A stretch of DNA of 64,000 bases from NCBI RefSeq assembly GCF_963674635.1, contig NZ_OY771475.1:806001-870000 (forward strand), written 5' to 3'. The position numbers and the translations under genes are program-made. Positions 26,283-35,735 of this stretch are shown here, piece after piece; the first letter of the stretch is position 1; each line of letters begins with the position of its first letter. Under the pieces are notes generated by a model. The model had not been told where the DNA came from. It did not search any database and worked only from the letters and a program-made list of their open reading frames with translations. Source of the stretch: Breoghania sp. (GTDB lineage: Bacteria; Pseudomonadota; Alphaproteobacteria; Rhizobiales; Stappiaceae).

Positions 26283-27059
26283 ATGACAGAGCAGGCCAGC
26301 CATTCTCGGGAGAGCGGGACTGAGAGTGCCGCAGACCGTTCATCGCGCGGCGTGGCCGCCGTTGATCGGGCGCTGGCGATCCTGTCAGCGCTGGAAGCGG
26401 CGACGATCCCGCCGACACTGTCGGACCTGTCCCGCACGACTGGTCTTTACAAGAGCACGATCCTGCGGCTTCTGGAATCGTTGCAGGACGGCGGCTATGT
26501 CATGCGGATCGACGAGACGAAATACGCTCTCGGTCCGGCGGTGATGCAACTCGGGCTGGCCTATGAACGGGCCAACCCTCTCCGGCATCAGGTCATGCCC
26601 ATCCTCGAAAGGCTGGTGGCGCAGGGGACGGAGAGCCCCTCGTTCCATATCCGCCAGACACACGAGGAGCGGCTCTGCCTTTTCCGCGTCGATTCGAACC
26701 ATTCAACGCTCGATCGGGTCCATGCCGGTGACCGCATGCCGGTGCGCCGCGGGGCGGCGGGCAAGGTGCTTCTTGCCTTCGGCCCCGACGAGGAGCCCGG
26801 GCGCGAAATGGATGAGATTCGCCGCGACTGTTTCGCCATATCGCTGGGCGAGCGGGACAAGCTCTGCGCGGGGGTCGCGGCGCCTGTCTTTTCGGGGGGC
26901 AAACGGCTTTTGGGCGCGTTGTCGCTGTCGGGCCCGCGCGAACGGTTCACCGAGGCGGACATCGCCTGGATGCGGCCTCGTCTGATCGCCGCGGCGCAGG
27001 ATCTGACCCGGGCCATGTCCGGGCGTTATCCGACAATCGGAGACAGCGACGAGGATTGA
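26283..27059 (+). CDS. IclR-family transcriptional regulator
   Basis: A 258-residue regulator: N-terminal winged helix (GVAAVDRALAILSALE, then TTGLYKSTILRLLESLQ) and a C-terminal GAF-like effector domain (HAGDRMPVRRGAAGKVLLAF). The start at 26283 is used because the upstream extension is not conserved-looking. Position within the transporter/enzyme locus suggests local control, perhaps through the repeats near 19756-19874. Confidence 0.9.
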   Translation: MTEQASHSRESGTESAADRSSRGVAAVDRALAILSALEAATIPPTLSDLSRTTGLYKSTILRLLESLQDGGYVMRIDETKYALGPAVMQLGLAYERANPLRHQVMPILERLVAQGTESPSFHIRQTHEERLCLFRVDSNHSTLDRVHAGDRMPVRRGAAGKVLLAFGPDEEPGREMDEIRRDCFAISLGERDKLCAGVAAPVFSGGKRLLGALSLSGPRERFTEADIAWMRPRLIAAAQDLTRAMSGRYPTIGDSDED

Positions 27060-27120
27060 GCTGTCGCAGGGGCGCACCGCCGATTGTCTCGGGGGCTCCT
27101 GTTTCTGAAATGGGGGGATC

Positions 27121-27948
27121 ATGAATTACGAAGTCTATGGCCTGCGCTATGGCTACAACATGCGGGAGGTGGCGGAGAATTTCATCGCGCCGCCGTCCGG
27201 GATGGATCCGCATGATGCAATGCCGATGGACTACTACATCTGGCTCATCCGCGATGGGTCCCGGGTCGTGCTTGTCGACACCGGTTTCGATCAGCCCGCA
27301 GCCGACCGCCGCGACCGGGAGATGGTGCGTCACCCGGTTGACCTTCTGGCGGATATGGGGATCGCGGCCGAGACGATCACCGATGTCATCATCACCCATC
27401 TGCACTATGACCATGCGGGCAATCTCGCGGCCTTTCCGAACGCGACTTTCCACCTTCAGGACCGGGAGATGGGATTTGCCACCGGTCGCTGCATGTGCCA
27501 CCCGGTTCTACGGGCCCCGTTCGAGGTGGAAGATGTCGTGGAGATGGTGCGGCGCGTCTATGGCGGGCGGGTGAATTTCATCGACGGTGACGCAGAGCTT
27601 TTCCCCGGCATCTCGGTTCATCTGGTTCCCGGTCACAGCATGGGGCTGCAATGCGTGAGCGTTGAAACGGCGCGCGGGCATGTGGTGCTGGCCTCGGATG
27701 CCTCGCACTATTACGCAAATCTGGAACGCCAGAGCCCGTTTCCCATTGTCGCCGATGTCTTCGCGATGGCAGAAAGCTGGAAGCGCGTCATGACGCTGGC
27801 CGACAGCCCCGATCACGTCGTGCCGGGCCATGATCCGCTGGTGCGCGAGATCTATCCCCGCCTTGCCGCCTCCGGTCCGTTGGCCGAAATCGTCTGCCTT
27901 CACGAGGCGCCGCGGGCGCGCAGTGTGTCGGTTCAGCCGAAGGCGTGA
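27121..27948 (+). CDS. Metallo-beta-lactamase-fold hydrolase (N-acyl homoserine lactonase-like)
   Basis: A 275-residue MBL-fold enzyme with zinc motif H93-L-H95-Y-D97-H98 and further metal residues in GHSMGLQ, ASDASHY and PGHDP. The same subclass includes acyl-homoserine lactonases and other lactonases. In a carboxylate or amide catabolic locus, lactone hydrolysis is plausible, but quorum quenching cannot be excluded. Confidence 0.88.
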   Translation: MNYEVYGLRYGYNMREVAENFIAPPSGMDPHDAMPMDYYIWLIRDGSRVVLVDTGFDQPAADRRDREMVRHPVDLLADMGIAAETITDVIITHLHYDHAGNLAAFPNATFHLQDREMGFATGRCMCHPVLRAPFEVEDVVEMVRRVYGGRVNFIDGDAELFPGISVHLVPGHSMGLQCVSVETARGHVVLASDASHYYANLERQSPFPIVADVFAMAESWKRVMTLADSPDHVVPGHDPLVREIYPRLAASGPLAEIVCLHEAPRARSVSVQPKA

Positions 27949-28047
27949 AGTGCGGTCCCTGATCGGCTTGCATGATCCTGAACGGGCCGGGCCTGGGGAC
28001 GGTCTCGGTCTGGGTTCAGGCCTCGGGTCTCAGGTTTCAGGCCTCGG

Positions 28048-28077
28048 GCCTCCGGCGCGTTCAAACACGCCGGAGGC
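28048..28077. terminator. Bidirectional terminator between convergent genes
   Basis: Perfect 10-bp arms GCCTCCGGCG / CGCCGGAGGC with a 10-nt loop lie between the lactonase-like gene and the convergent FAH-family gene. The 60 nt upstream contain an imperfect duplicated GGTTCAGGCCTCGGG. Confidence 0.65.
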
Positions 28078-28115
28078 ATTCTCAAGTCATGTGCCATGCG
28101 CCGACCGTTGGTTGG

Positions 28116-29096
28116 TCAGTCGGAAGGCAGGGTCGCCACAATCTGGTCGATTGCCCCGAAGAGGGGCGCATCCGGCAAGCGCGCCTCCATGCGAACCCTG
28201 TCGCCAAATCGCAGGAACGGGGTTTGCGGAGCGCCTTCCAGGATCATTTCCGTCATGCGCCGTTCGGTCATGCAGGTGCTGCCAACCTCGGCCCATTCAT
28301 CGTTGGATACCGTGCCTGAGCCGATGACCGTGCCGGCCACCAGGTCGCGCGAATAGGCGGCATGAGCCACGAGGTCATGAAATCCAACCGACATGGAGCC
28401 GCCATTCGGATGCCCGAAATGCTGGCCATTCAATTCCACTGCAAGCGGCAGGTGGATGCGGCCATCGGCCCAGGCAGAGCCGAGCTCATCCGGCGTCACC
28501 GCCACCGGAGCCATGGACGAGCGGGGCTTGCACTGGATGAAGCCGAAGCCTGTTGCGATTTCAATTGGCGCCAGGCGCCGAAGCGACCAGTCATTGATCT
28601 GAACAAGAAGCCGGATATGGGGCAGGGCGGCCTCGGCGGACGTCCCGGCTGGAACGCGATCCGTCACAATCCCGAATTCGCCTTCGAAATCGATGTCATC
28701 GGCTTCGCTTGGGAAGACCGCATCCTCTTGCGGGGACAGGAACCTGTCGGAGATGCCCTGATACATCAGGGGCAGGCCCGAAGGATTGGCCGCCTTGTGC
28801 TTGAAGGCTTTTTCCATCAGGGCGCCATGGCTTGCAAACGCAGATCCATCCAGCCATTGCCAGGCGCGCGGCAGAGGGGCCAGAGCCTCGGCGCAGAGAA
28901 ACGGCTTCTCTCCGGCCACGGGGCCGGAGTTCAGCTTGTGGCTTTGCTCCTGAAGATCCGCGCTGTGGACGTCCCAGTTTTCAAGCAGCGCCTGCATCGT
29001 CTCCACGCCCTGCGTCGGAGCGCATCGGGTATTGTCGCGCGACACCAGATGAAGACGCCCGTCGGGCCGGGTGTCCTTAAGCGTAGCAAAACGCAT
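28116..29096 (-). CDS. Fumarylacetoacetate hydrolase-family protein
   Basis: A 326-residue FAH-family enzyme. The metal-site pattern is in DDIDFEGEFGIVTD, and the fold continues with INDWSLRRL and GSGTVSNDEWAEVGSTCMTE. Family members hydrolyse or decarboxylate diketo acids from aromatic degradation. The gene is 3 nt downstream of the cyclase gene, so they are cotranscribed. Substrate unknown. Confidence 0.88.
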   Translation of the reverse strand: MRFATLKDTRPDGRLHLVSRDNTRCAPTQGVETMQALLENWDVHSADLQEQSHKLNSGPVAGEKPFLCAEALAPLPRAWQWLDGSAFASHGALMEKAFKHKAANPSGLPLMYQGISDRFLSPQEDAVFPSEADDIDFEGEFGIVTDRVPAGTSAEAALPHIRLLVQINDWSLRRLAPIEIATGFGFIQCKPRSSMAPVAVTPDELGSAWADGRIHLPLAVELNGQHFGHPNGGSMSVGFHDLVAHAAYSRDLVAGTVIGSGTVSNDEWAEVGSTCMTERRMTEMILEGAPQTPFLRFGDRVRMEARLPDAPLFGAIDQIVATLPSD

Positions 29097-29099
29097 GAC

Positions 29100-29870
29100 C
29101 TACTCCTCCAGCAGCGCGATCGCGCGACACCAACCGGCTGAACCGGCGGCGACCTTCACCGGCAAGGCAATGACCTCGAAGCCGGTGTCGGGAAGCAGGT
29201 GGAGGTTTGCGAGCTTTTCCATGTGGCAATAACACGTCTCCGCGCCGGCCTTGTGACCGGCCCAGAACTGACTGTAGTCCCCGGTCTGGCGGATGGTTTC
29301 CATGACGGCCAGCAAAGGCGGGTCCCAGCTCCAGGCGTCGGTTCCCACAACACGCACGCCGCGTTCCGTCAGATAGAGCGTTGCTTCCCGGCCCATGCCG
29401 CATCCGGCTGCCAAATAGTCGTCCTCGCCATAGCGCTCTCCAGCGCGCGTGTTGACCAGGACAATGTCACCCGGACGCAGCGTATGACCGATGCGGGCAA
29501 GCTCGGCTTCGATGTCCTGGGCCGTGACCATGTACCCATCGGCAAGCTTGCGGAAATCGAGTTTGACGCCGGCGCCCATGCACCATTCCAGCGGCACCTG
29601 ATCGATCGTGATCGCCGGTTCGCCGTTGTTCATGGTCGGGTGATAATGCCAGGGAGCATCCATATGGGTGCCGTTATGGGTCGTCAATTCCAGTTTTTCG
29701 GCGGCCGCCCCCTTGCCCTCCAACTGCTTCTCCACGGAAATGCCGAACATCGCGGCCATCTCCCGCGCACCTTCATCGTGGTCCTGATAGGTGATTTTCG
29801 GTTCCAGTCCGGGCGGGTCCGACTTGATGCCGGCAGAGAGCGTGACCGACAGGTCAATTATCTTTTTCAC
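29100..29870 (-). CDS. Cyclase-family metal-dependent hydrolase (kynurenine formamidase-like)
   Basis: A 256-residue cyclase-family protein with the diagnostic zinc motif HNGTHMDAPWHY. The GTG start at 29870 follows GGGAGGCCAC; the longer open frame upstream has no such site. Members hydrolyse N-formyl amides or isatins, or act in ring-degradation routes. Together with the FAH-family neighbour it could process a linear ring-cleavage product. Confidence 0.88.
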   Translation of the reverse strand: MKKIIDLSVTLSAGIKSDPPGLEPKITYQDHDEGAREMAAMFGISVEKQLEGKGAAAEKLELTTHNGTHMDAPWHYHPTMNNGEPAITIDQVPLEWCMGAGVKLDFRKLADGYMVTAQDIEAELARIGHTLRPGDIVLVNTRAGERYGEDDYLAAGCGMGREATLYLTERGVRVVGTDAWSWDPPLLAVMETIRQTGDYSQFWAGHKAGAETCYCHMEKLANLHLLPDTGFEVIALPVKVAAGSAGWCRAIALLEE

Positions 29871-30000
29871 GTGGCCTCCCAATGGCTTGTTTCCATCTGT
29901 GGGCGGCAGATTAAGCAAGCGCAAAAACGGCGACCAATGAGAAAGGCTTATGCCAGGCATGAGCGGGATAGATAGCTGGTCCCGCGGTACTCTCAATTTC

Positions 30001-30019
30001 ATCAATACCACGCATTGAT
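30001..30019. promoter_or_regulatory. Inverted repeat ATCAAT-N7-ATTGAT in a divergent promoter region
   Basis: A perfect 6-bp-arm inverted repeat sits between the leftward cyclase operon and the rightward outer-membrane protein gene. It is a plausible operator for the nearby LysR-type regulator. Function is inferred. Confidence 0.35.
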
Positions 30020-30142
30020 CGATTGCGTTTTTCACCAAGCCGGCTCCGCACCTATCGTCCGGAAATATTTAACACTGGTATCAGTGAGGGGTGTTTGCAG
30101 ACGCGTTGGAGGAACGCCCTGCGGACGTTGGGAGGACTGACT

Positions 30143-31312
30143 TTGAAGAAGAAAATAAGTGCATCCGCGCTAACGGTAACACTTGCCCTGGCGGCGGCGG
30201 GGACCGCATGGGCTGATGAAGCGAAGCATGGTGCAGCGCCAGGGCAGGGGTTTCGGCCTTCCCCGGGCATGATGACCATGGCAACTCTCGGAAAGGCAGG
30301 CCTCATTGAGGCTCTTTTTTCCGAATCGACCTTCGGTCTGCAGCAGGCGCGGCGCGGAAGTGCCCGCGCGACCGTCGGCAATGGCAATGCCCTTGGTGGC
30401 GCCCCGGTGCCGGACTATGAGGACGCTGACCTCGCCTATGTCTTGCCAATATCGCTGGTGGCTGAACTGCCCAGCTGGAAAGGCGCCAATTTCGTTCGCC
30501 TCGGGGGCGCTCTGACGGCCGGGGACGGCATTGGTGCCAATGCCCTCGACAATGAAGCGCGCGTCGGCCGGGTGATGCTGCAATTCCTGCATGCACCGCG
30601 TCCGGACCTTCTGTTCGGGGTCGGCGTGGTCTATGACAACTCGCGCATCGAGACGATTGATAATGCGGCCGCCTTCCGGGGGAAGGTCGTGACCGCGCGC
30701 GAGGGCTTCGGTTTTCAGGCGCTCTATGCGCAGGATTTCGCAGGTCCATGGGCCGCCATGGCCAAGGCGGAGTGGCAGACCGGTACTCAGAACCTGGATT
30801 ACGAATTGGGCGTCGCGCCAGGCGTTCAGCTTGAGTTCGAGCAGAATGATCAGGGCGATGACCAGTTCTACTTCGAAGGGCAGCTGGTTGGCAGCTATAC
30901 GCACGATGATATCAGTCTTGTCCCGCAAGGCTGGATCGGGCGGCCGGTCCTCGGTGTGACCTACCAGCACAATTCCATTGAAGAGGTCGTCAATACATTG
31001 GGGGCCACCGTGTCCGGTCCGAATGGGGACGCGGAAGACTACGGCATGGTCTTCGCCCGTATCGGCGTCGAGCGGGCGATGATGCCGACGCCCGATCTCC
31101 AGTTCCTGCCCAAGCTCTCTGCCGGCCTCGATCTGGAATACACGAACAGCCTCGACACCTACATCGATGAACCGGTTTACGGCGTCATTTCGGCGGGCTT
31201 GGGAATAACCTCCCACGGTCAGCGTCTCGACCTCAGCTACACCCTTCACCAGGGGCTCAGCGGCAAGCGCCAGCAGCAGTCCATCGTGGCCTCGACCACG
31301 ATCAACTTCTGA
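30143..31312 (+). CDS. Outer-membrane beta-barrel protein, putative
   Basis: A 389-residue exported protein. The TTG start at 30143 follows GGGAGGA and begins an exact signal peptide (KKKIS, then a hydrophobic Ala-rich core, ending GTAWADE). The body has alternating strands with aromatic ends, and the last residue is Phe (ASTTINF), the usual outer-membrane insertion signal. It may be a passive channel for the aromatic substrate of the neighbouring genes. No close family was recognised. Confidence 0.75.
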   Translation: MKKKISASALTVTLALAAAGTAWADEAKHGAAPGQGFRPSPGMMTMATLGKAGLIEALFSESTFGLQQARRGSARATVGNGNALGGAPVPDYEDADLAYVLPISLVAELPSWKGANFVRLGGALTAGDGIGANALDNEARVGRVMLQFLHAPRPDLLFGVGVVYDNSRIETIDNAAAFRGKVVTAREGFGFQALYAQDFAGPWAAMAKAEWQTGTQNLDYELGVAPGVQLEFEQNDQGDDQFYFEGQLVGSYTHDDISLVPQGWIGRPVLGVTYQHNSIEEVVNTLGATVSGPNGDAEDYGMVFARIGVERAMMPTPDLQFLPKLSAGLDLEYTNSLDTYIDEPVYGVISAGLGITSHGQRLDLSYTLHQGLSGKRQQQSIVASTTINF

Positions 31313-31373
31313 TCGGTGTGAGCCGACCTGCACGGCGTGCCTGAGTTTCAAATTGGAAGGACAGAGAGAAGCA

Positions 31374-32504
31374 ATGACACCTTGTGTCGAGAAAGTGCTC
31401 GTGGTCGGTGGCGGGTTTTCCGGGATGACCGCTGCCATCGAGCTGGATCGGGCTGGTATCCAGGTCGACCTGGTCGAGACCGATCCGCATTGGCGAACCG
31501 ATGGGGCGGGCATCAGCCTGCATGGGGCCACACTCCGCGTTTTCCGTCAGATTGGCATCTATGACGAGTTCCTCGAAAGCGGGGGCGGTGCCAACGGCTT
31601 TGACATCATCCATCCCGTTTCGGATGAGACCCTGTTCACCCTGCCAACCCCTGTGGTCGGTGACGTGGCCTTCGGCAATGGCGGGGTAATGCGCCCCGTC
31701 CTTGCGAACATCCTGCGTCAGCGGGTTCGCGAAACGGCGACCAATGTCCGTCTCGGGGTGACCTTCACCAAGGTCACCCCGGTCGAAGGCGGCGCCCAGG
31801 TGGAGTTCAGTGATGGCACCAGTGGGTTCTATGACCTGATCATCGGGGCCGACGGGGTGAATTCCGCGTTGCGGTCTGCGCTCTGGCCGGAGGCGGACGC
31901 ACCTGCCTATGTCGGGCAGGGGGTCTGGCGTGCCGTCGTCGACTGGCCGCAGGAGCTGGAGCGGCCGGGCATGTGGGCATTTGAGGATCTCAAGGTCGGC
32001 ATCAATTTCGTCTCGCCCACCAAGGGATACATCTTCCTCACCGAGCCTCGCCCGACCCTCGAACATCTGGATCCGACCGGGTTCGTGGAGTACCTGCGGG
32101 CCTTGCTGAAGCGGTTTCCTTCCGCCTTGCTCAACCGGATTGCGGACAGTCTGACCGAAGACAGCCAGGTGCTTTACCGCCCGTTGTTTGCCTTGCTGTT
32201 GCCAAAACCCTGGTCCCGGCAACGCTGCGTTCTCATCGGCGATGCGGTGCATGCGACCACTCCGCACCTGGCGGCGGGGGCCTGCGCCGCGATGGAGGAT
32301 GCCGTTGTCCTGGCCGAAGAGCTGAGCGCGGCAAAAGATCTGGCGGCTGGCCTTGAAGCCTACGAGAACCGTCGCTTCGGGCGCTGCGAGATGATCGTCA
32401 ACAATTCGCGGCGTCTGTGTGACATCGAGACGTCGGGCGGAGATCGGGCCGAACACAGCCGCATCATGCAGACATCGATGGGAGCCCTTGCCGAAGCAAT
32501 CTGA
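31374..32504 (+). CDS. FAD-dependent monooxygenase (aromatic hydroxylase type)
   Basis: A 376-residue class A flavoprotein hydroxylase with N-terminal FAD motif VLVVGGGFSGMTAAIELDRA, the DG motif region LIIGADGVNSALR and the second FAD motif RCVLIGDAVHATTPHLAAGA. Such enzymes hydroxylate phenols or N-heterocycles with NAD(P)H and O2. The start at 31374 follows AAGGACAGAGAG. It is followed by a permease gene and lies in a catabolic region. Confidence 0.9.
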   Translation: MTPCVEKVLVVGGGFSGMTAAIELDRAGIQVDLVETDPHWRTDGAGISLHGATLRVFRQIGIYDEFLESGGGANGFDIIHPVSDETLFTLPTPVVGDVAFGNGGVMRPVLANILRQRVRETATNVRLGVTFTKVTPVEGGAQVEFSDGTSGFYDLIIGADGVNSALRSALWPEADAPAYVGQGVWRAVVDWPQELERPGMWAFEDLKVGINFVSPTKGYIFLTEPRPTLEHLDPTGFVEYLRALLKRFPSALLNRIADSLTEDSQVLYRPLFALLLPKPWSRQRCVLIGDAVHATTPHLAAGACAAMEDAVVLAEELSAAKDLAAGLEAYENRRFGRCEMIVNNSRRLCDIETSGGDRAEHSRIMQTSMGALAEAI

Positions 32505-32539
32505 TTGGGAAACTGAAAACACGATCTCTGGGAGGGGAC

Positions 32540-33691
32540 ATGAACAAGGGTGAGTTTTCGGCATTGAGCATTGCCGGTTTGCTGGTGGCGCATTGCGCAG
32601 GCATGGTCGATCTGGTGGTCCTGCCTGTCTGGATCGGGGCGCTGATCAACAAGTTCGGGTTTTCCGCCCAGGAGGCGGGCGGATTGGTGACCGGTTTTCT
32701 TCTCGGTGCCGTGGTTGCAAGCGCAACGATCGCGCCGTTGTTCAACCGATTGCCGCGTCGTCTGGTGGCCGGAAGCGGCTTCATCGTTTCCGCCGTCGCC
32801 TTCGCCATCTGTGCGCGCGGGCCGGGGGCGGTGACCCTCGCCGCGCTGCATGTGGTGGCCGGTGTCGCGACGGGTATCGGCCTGAGTTTCGTTCACGGCG
32901 CTTTCGGCCGCAGCAAGAACCCGCATCGGCTTTACGCGATCTCCGGCATTGCTCTGGGTGCCTTTGCCGCGGTCGTCCTCGGGGGGCTGCCGGTGAGCGT
33001 TTCCGCTTATGGCGGACAGGTGGTGTTCCTTGTCATCGCCGCGGCGATGGGGATTGCCGGCCTTGCGATCTACATGGCCTATCCGGCCGATGCGCGCATG
33101 ACCAAACAGCATCCGCATCATGTGGGCAAATTCCCTCCGATCCTGTGGCGTGCGATTTTCGGCATCTGTCTGATGACCTTCAACAACGCCATGATCTTCA
33201 GCTTTCTCGACGTGATCGGCCGGGAGCGCGGGTTTGCCGATGGTCAGCTGGCGATCGTGTTCGTTGTCATGGGGTTCTTGAACTTCCTTGTCATCGCCCC
33301 GCTTGCGGCGGTTCTGGAAAAGCGCATCCGAGCGGAAAACGTGATGGTTGCCGGTCCTCTGGCCCAATTGGCCATCGGCGGTCTCATCACCAATGCCACC
33401 GGCTTCCCCGTCTGGGCGGGGGCGGCCGTGCTCTACACGGGCGTTCTCATTCTCACGCACACCTTCGCATTCGGCTTCCTGTCCAAGGAAGACCCGAGCG
33501 GTCGCGCCGTGGCCGGTACGCCGGCGATGCTGATGGTCGGCGCTGCAATGGGGCCGTTCCTGGGCGGCGTGCTGGGGCAGGCATTCGGGTTTGAGGTTCT
33601 GGCGATTGCCGCGGCTGTCATCGGCATCTCAGCCAGCCTCACCTTCCTGAGCTTGCGTCGCCGGACGCCGGTCCCGGCCTTGGCCGAGTGA
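32540..33691 (+). CDS. MFS transporter
   Basis: A 383-residue protein with about 12 hydrophobic segments and a GALINKFGFS-type loop after the first helix. The ribosome site is GGGAGGGG. It lies 35 nt behind the monooxygenase gene and is probably the uptake permease for its substrate. The family cannot be refined by eye. Confidence 0.85.
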   Translation: MNKGEFSALSIAGLLVAHCAGMVDLVVLPVWIGALINKFGFSAQEAGGLVTGFLLGAVVASATIAPLFNRLPRRLVAGSGFIVSAVAFAICARGPGAVTLAALHVVAGVATGIGLSFVHGAFGRSKNPHRLYAISGIALGAFAAVVLGGLPVSVSAYGGQVVFLVIAAAMGIAGLAIYMAYPADARMTKQHPHHVGKFPPILWRAIFGICLMTFNNAMIFSFLDVIGRERGFADGQLAIVFVVMGFLNFLVIAPLAAVLEKRIRAENVMVAGPLAQLAIGGLITNATGFPVWAGAAVLYTGVLILTHTFAFGFLSKEDPSGRAVAGTPAMLMVGAAMGPFLGGVLGQAFGFEVLAIAAAVIGISASLTFLSLRRRTPVPALAE

Positions 33692-33707
33692 GGCAAACGA
33701 ACCAGAA

Positions 33708-33730
33708 GGCGGGCCTTCCATGGGCCCGCC
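33708..33730 (+). terminator. Hairpin terminator after the MFS gene
   Basis: Arms GGCGGGCC / GGCCCGCC around a 7-nt loop, 16 nt past the stop and followed by AGTCTCTTGCTTG. Confidence 0.55.
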
Positions 33731-33743
33731 AGTCTCTTGCTTG

Positions 33744-33774
33744 CGGATCGGCGCGGAGAAGTCCCGCCGATCCG
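33744..33774 (+). terminator. Second hairpin upstream of the NAD-domain gene
   Basis: Perfect 10-bp arms CGGATCGGCG / CGCCGATCCG with an 11-nt loop, followed by TTTCGC. Together with the preceding hairpin it separates the monooxygenase-MFS transcript from the next gene. Confidence 0.45.
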
Positions 33775-33796
33775 TTTCGCTTGAGTGGAGGAATGG

Positions 33797-34381
33797 ATGG
33801 AAATGCAGACCGAAACAGATCCACAGACCCTGAGCCCAGACGCGTGCGCATGGCAAGGGCCCGCCGGCCTCATCGGGTGCGGGCCGCAAGCTGAGATGGT
33901 GCTTGAGGCCCTGGTCCTGTCTGGAAACAGGGTCCGGGTGCTGTGCCGGAAGCAGGCAGATGCGGACCGGATGATCTTTGCAGTGGCCCGTCGGCTTGCC
34001 GAAAGGTTCGAGGCAGGCGCACTGACAAGCGATGCCTGTGACGAAGCGCTGGGGTTGATTTCCGACACTTACGAGATCGAAGACCTGGGCTCTTGCGGTC
34101 TTGTCCTGGATGTGAGCGAAGACGATCCCGTTGCGCGGCAGGCATTGGAAGCCGAATGGCTTGCAGCCCTTCCTGCGCTCAAGCCGCTCCTCAGAGTGAG
34201 CGAAAGCGAAGAGGCGGAAGATCTCAGCCGACAGATCCAAAAGAGAGAGTGGGCTGTTCTTCATCTGGCGTCGCCGGTGCCCGGCGATGAGAGGAGCGGT
34301 GACATTCGCACCGCCTCAACCGCGCAGAGCAGGAAGAATGCCGCGGACTTCCTCCACAAGATCGGGTTGCAGACGCGTTGA
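33797..34381 (+). CDS. Truncated 3-hydroxyacyl-CoA dehydrogenase-like NAD-binding domain protein
   Basis: This protein of about 194 residues looks like only the N-terminal Rossmann domain of 3-hydroxyacyl-CoA dehydrogenases: AGLIGCGPQAEMVLEAL, then RVRVLCRKQADADR, FEAGALTSDACDEAL and GLVLDVSEDD. The glycine motif reads GCGPQAE where family members usually have GxGxMG. The C-terminal catalytic/dimerisation half is missing, and the tail looks non-conserved. It may be a decaying gene or a small regulatory or NAD-binding protein. ATG 33797 or 33803 are both possible starts. Confidence 0.55.
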   Translation: MEMQTETDPQTLSPDACAWQGPAGLIGCGPQAEMVLEALVLSGNRVRVLCRKQADADRMIFAVARRLAERFEAGALTSDACDEALGLISDTYEIEDLGSCGLVLDVSEDDPVARQALEAEWLAALPALKPLLRVSESEEAEDLSRQIQKREWAVLHLASPVPGDERSGDIRTASTAQSRKNAADFLHKIGLQTR

Positions 34382-34433
34382 TAGCCCTGAGGACCTTGAG
34401 CGCAACGACAGCGCCCTGGCCTTGATATGAAAA

Positions 34434-34468
34434 CGGCCGCTCGCGATGGGGAACATCGCGAGCGGCCG
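34434..34468 (-). terminator. Strong terminator of the leftward hydrolase gene
   Basis: Perfect 15-bp arms CGGCCGCTCGCGATG / CATCGCGAGCGGCCG with a 5-nt loop. Read leftward, the stem is followed by TTTTC, a short T-run, 30 nt after the hydrolase stop. Confidence 0.8.
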
Positions 34469-34498
34469 AATGCGTTTCAGTTCGCGTGTGTCAAACGC

Positions 34499-35662
34499 TC
34501 AGGGCTTGGCGTGGCCGCCCAGTGTGTCGGCGAACCAGTCGGCGATGTAGTGACGGCCGAAAGACATGTTGTCCGCGCCAACATGTTCAACGCCGCCTTC
34601 TCGCTCCGTAAAGAGCTTCAGGGCGCGTTTCGGGGAATTGATCAGCTGGTCATAGGCCGTGTGAGCGTAGTCGACGGAAATCTGCCGGTCTCCGATGCCA
34701 TGGGTGACAAGGAACGGGACACGGATCTTCTCCATTTCACCGTCGAGGCACATCAGGTCCGCCTTCTTGAAGAAGCTCTCCATGTCATCCGCGCCGAAGA
34801 CCCACTGGACGTGGTTCCAGTAGTGCGGAACCGGGTTCTCACCTTCTCGCTTCAGCCGTTTGTGCTGAACCTCGGCCCAATTGTGATTGGCGCCCCAGCA
34901 GGCGCCTGAGGCAAAGCGGGGCTCGTTGGCGCAGACGCGCGGCGCATAGTAGCCGCCCAGCGAAATGCCCGTGATGCCGATACGCTCCGCATCGACGTCG
35001 TCGCGGGATGCCAGATACTCGTAGGCAGGCGTTCCCCAGTTTTCCGAAATCGGATCCGCCGGGAAGCCGTTCAGGCGGAGGCTCTCGCCGGTTCCCGGCT
35101 GATCCAGACAGAGACATGAGATGCCGCGGCGGGCAAGCTCGTGGGGGAGCTGCGACCAGTAGAGCATCTCCTTGTTGCTATCGAGTCCGTTCAGATAAAG
35201 GACGCAAGGGGCGGGGCCCGTGACGCCTTCGGCGCGCGTGAAATAGCCCGACAGGGTCTTGCCCTGATAGGGGAATTCGACGCGCTCACAGTTCTCCTTC
35301 GCGTTCTCGATCGACGACATGAAGGCGTCGACGCCCTTGCGATAGGTTTCGGCCCGGCCCGGGTGACCGTGACCCTGCATGCGCTCTCCGACCAGGTAGT
35401 AGAGGGCAGCCCGCTTCTGCTTGTCGGCGGCGGAAAAGAGATGCCCGGCCTCTTCATCCTCTTTCGCCAGCCCCGCCAGCTTGTCGGCTTCCTTGATCCA
35501 GGATTGCATGAAGTCTGCCGTGCCGGCGTCCTCGCCCCCCTCCGCGCGCTCCAGAAGCGGCTGGCACATGTCCATGATTTCGCCAATCTGCGCGCCACTC
35601 TCCAGAGCGATGGCGACAGACAGGTTCCAGACATAATTCGGGAAATAGTTGAAGAGCGCCAT
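34499..35662 (-). CDS. Alpha/beta hydrolase resembling 2,6-dihydroxypseudooxynicotine hydrolase
   Basis: A 387-residue hydrolase with an N-terminal helical lid (about residues 1-120) and an alpha/beta domain. The nucleophile is Ser234 in GISLGG, an Asp candidate lies in HGIGDRQIS and the His in GGVEHVGADN. The extended N-terminal helical domain is the layout of the C-C bond hydrolase of nicotine breakdown and FrsA/DUF1100-like hydrolases. In this catabolic region it could cleave a diketone-type intermediate; nicotine itself is not implied. Confidence 0.82.
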   Translation of the reverse strand: MALFNYFPNYVWNLSVAIALESGAQIGEIMDMCQPLLERAEGGEDAGTADFMQSWIKEADKLAGLAKEDEEAGHLFSAADKQKRAALYYLVGERMQGHGHPGRAETYRKGVDAFMSSIENAKENCERVEFPYQGKTLSGYFTRAEGVTGPAPCVLYLNGLDSNKEMLYWSQLPHELARRGISCLCLDQPGTGESLRLNGFPADPISENWGTPAYEYLASRDDVDAERIGITGISLGGYYAPRVCANEPRFASGACWGANHNWAEVQHKRLKREGENPVPHYWNHVQWVFGADDMESFFKKADLMCLDGEMEKIRVPFLVTHGIGDRQISVDYAHTAYDQLINSPKRALKLFTEREGGVEHVGADNMSFGRHYIADWFADTLGGHAKP

Positions 35663-35735
35663 GGCTAGTCCTCCCTTAAAGGTTCATGGGGTCCTTGTCG
35701 GGGCAGTGATAAGCAGGCTGTTGGATCTGCGAAAA

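Noticed and set aside
27960..28047. Short tandem repeat as a CRISPR-like array
   Set aside because: Only an imperfect pair of about 20 nt with no spacers; simple local duplication.
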